In this document: positions 63,903 to 64,000 of the stretch, in pieces
How positions within the stretch are numbered: the first letter of the stretch is position 1
Layout of the letters: each line of letters starts with the position of its first letter
Source: Longimicrobium sp.
GTDB lineage: Bacteria; Gemmatimonadota; Gemmatimonadetes; Longimicrobiales; Longimicrobiaceae
Direction of reading: 5' to 3'
DNA: 64,000 nucleotides
Assembly: GCA_036389135.1 (NCBI GenBank)
Contig: DASVQP010000040.1
Coordinates: 1 to 64,000, forward strand
Made by a program: the position numbers and the translations under genes
Notes under the pieces: model-generated
Seen by the model: only the letters and a program-made list of their open reading frames with translations
Told to the model about the DNA's origin: nothing
The model's database searches: none

Positions 63903-64000
63903 ATGCCCGCGATTCCGCCCGCCACCCTAGAAGGCTGGTACGCCCTCCACCAGGTGTTCGCCCTGGACTGGGCCGCCCTGCGCGCCGCCGATGCGCCCGC
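63903..64000 (+). CDS. Chlorite dismutase / HemQ-family protein (5' end only)
   Basis: The first 32 codons of a gene cut by the window edge. PPATLEGWYALHQVFALDWA resembles the N-terminus of chlorite dismutase-family proteins, including coproheme decarboxylase (HemQ). The rest is missing, so the haem-binding residues cannot be checked. Confidence 0.5.
   Translation, partial: MPAIPPATLEGWYALHQVFALDWAALRAADAP

Overview
The window is about 70% G+C and looks like chromosomal DNA of a free-living, diderm, aerobic bacterium. It holds many lipoproteins with clear lipoboxes, a BamA/TamA-type outer-membrane barrel gene, a SURF1 oxidase-assembly gene and CcdA. The gene mix (futalosine-type menaquinone hydrolase, two-domain ALDH16-type dehydrogenase, PPC-DUF4344 metallopeptidase, ZU5-like, RCC1 and Big2 lipoproteins) and the abundance of palindromic intergenic repeats fit Gemmatimonadota, most likely a Longimicrobium relative. 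That placement is inference from gene content. No rRNA, tRNA, CRISPR array, prophage or insertion sequence is recognisable.

Layout. 1-2.6 kb: a small Cys-rich DUF1540 protein, a helical-repeat protein with a near-consensus promoter and a perfect palindrome at its start site, and a GyrI-like protein. 2.6-13.6 kb: a secreted five-PPC metallopeptidase, deoC, a secreted two-repeat protein, a DUF3667 membrane protein, an L,D-transpeptidase, a rhomboid protease and a two-domain aldehyde dehydrogenase. 13.7-19.7 kb is the most accessory-looking part: an M23 lipoprotein with an AT-rich promoter, a possible phosphoribosyltransferase-like protein, a pRiA4b ORF-3-like protein and several hypothetical genes. 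20-27.6 kb: GntR plus slipin, a POT peptide transporter, an inositol-monophosphatase-type enzyme, a DHFR/RibD-like protein, OsmC, a zinc-finger thioredoxin and a TcmP-like protein. 27.9-36 kb: a glycine-rich protein, a DUF457 membrane protein, a LuxE-type synthetase, futalosine hydrolase, a lytic transglycosylase and a REC-GAF-GGDEF regulator. 36-49.5 kb: a degenerate GH3/beta-lactamase-like fusion, gyrA, a subtilase, an NtrC-type regulator, and a ZU5 lipoprotein - TPR - barrel protein run. 49.9-56.2 kb: an overlapping amidohydrolase - CDF transporter - methyltransferase run, then an FAD oxidoreductase, SURF1 and a Gly-rich CBS protein. 56.3-64 kb: an RCC1/Big2 lipoprotein, fabF, an orphan LuxR-type regulator, ccdA, a PIN/small-protein pair, a nitronate monooxygenase and the start of a chlorite-dismutase-family gene.

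Most gaps are occupied by a few families of palindromic repeats that recur across the window. They include a long 'acagag' inverted repeat, a mosaic of short hairpin modules, a second hairpin mosaic, and runs of 'ggggaat' type. One direct-repeat motif also appears inside the linker of the two-domain aldehyde dehydrogenase.

Genes that plausibly work together: futalosine hydrolase (31 kb) and a candidate aminodeoxyfutalosine deaminase (50 kb) in menaquinone synthesis; L,D-transpeptidase, SLT transglycosylase and M23 protein in envelope turnover; SURF1 and CcdA in respiratory maturation; GntR and slipin as one operon. I see no complete known defence or secondary-metabolite system. The best leads for something new are the Gly-rich YGRD module shared by two unlinked proteins, the promoter-operator at 0.8 kb, the ALDH linker, and the repeat mosaics.
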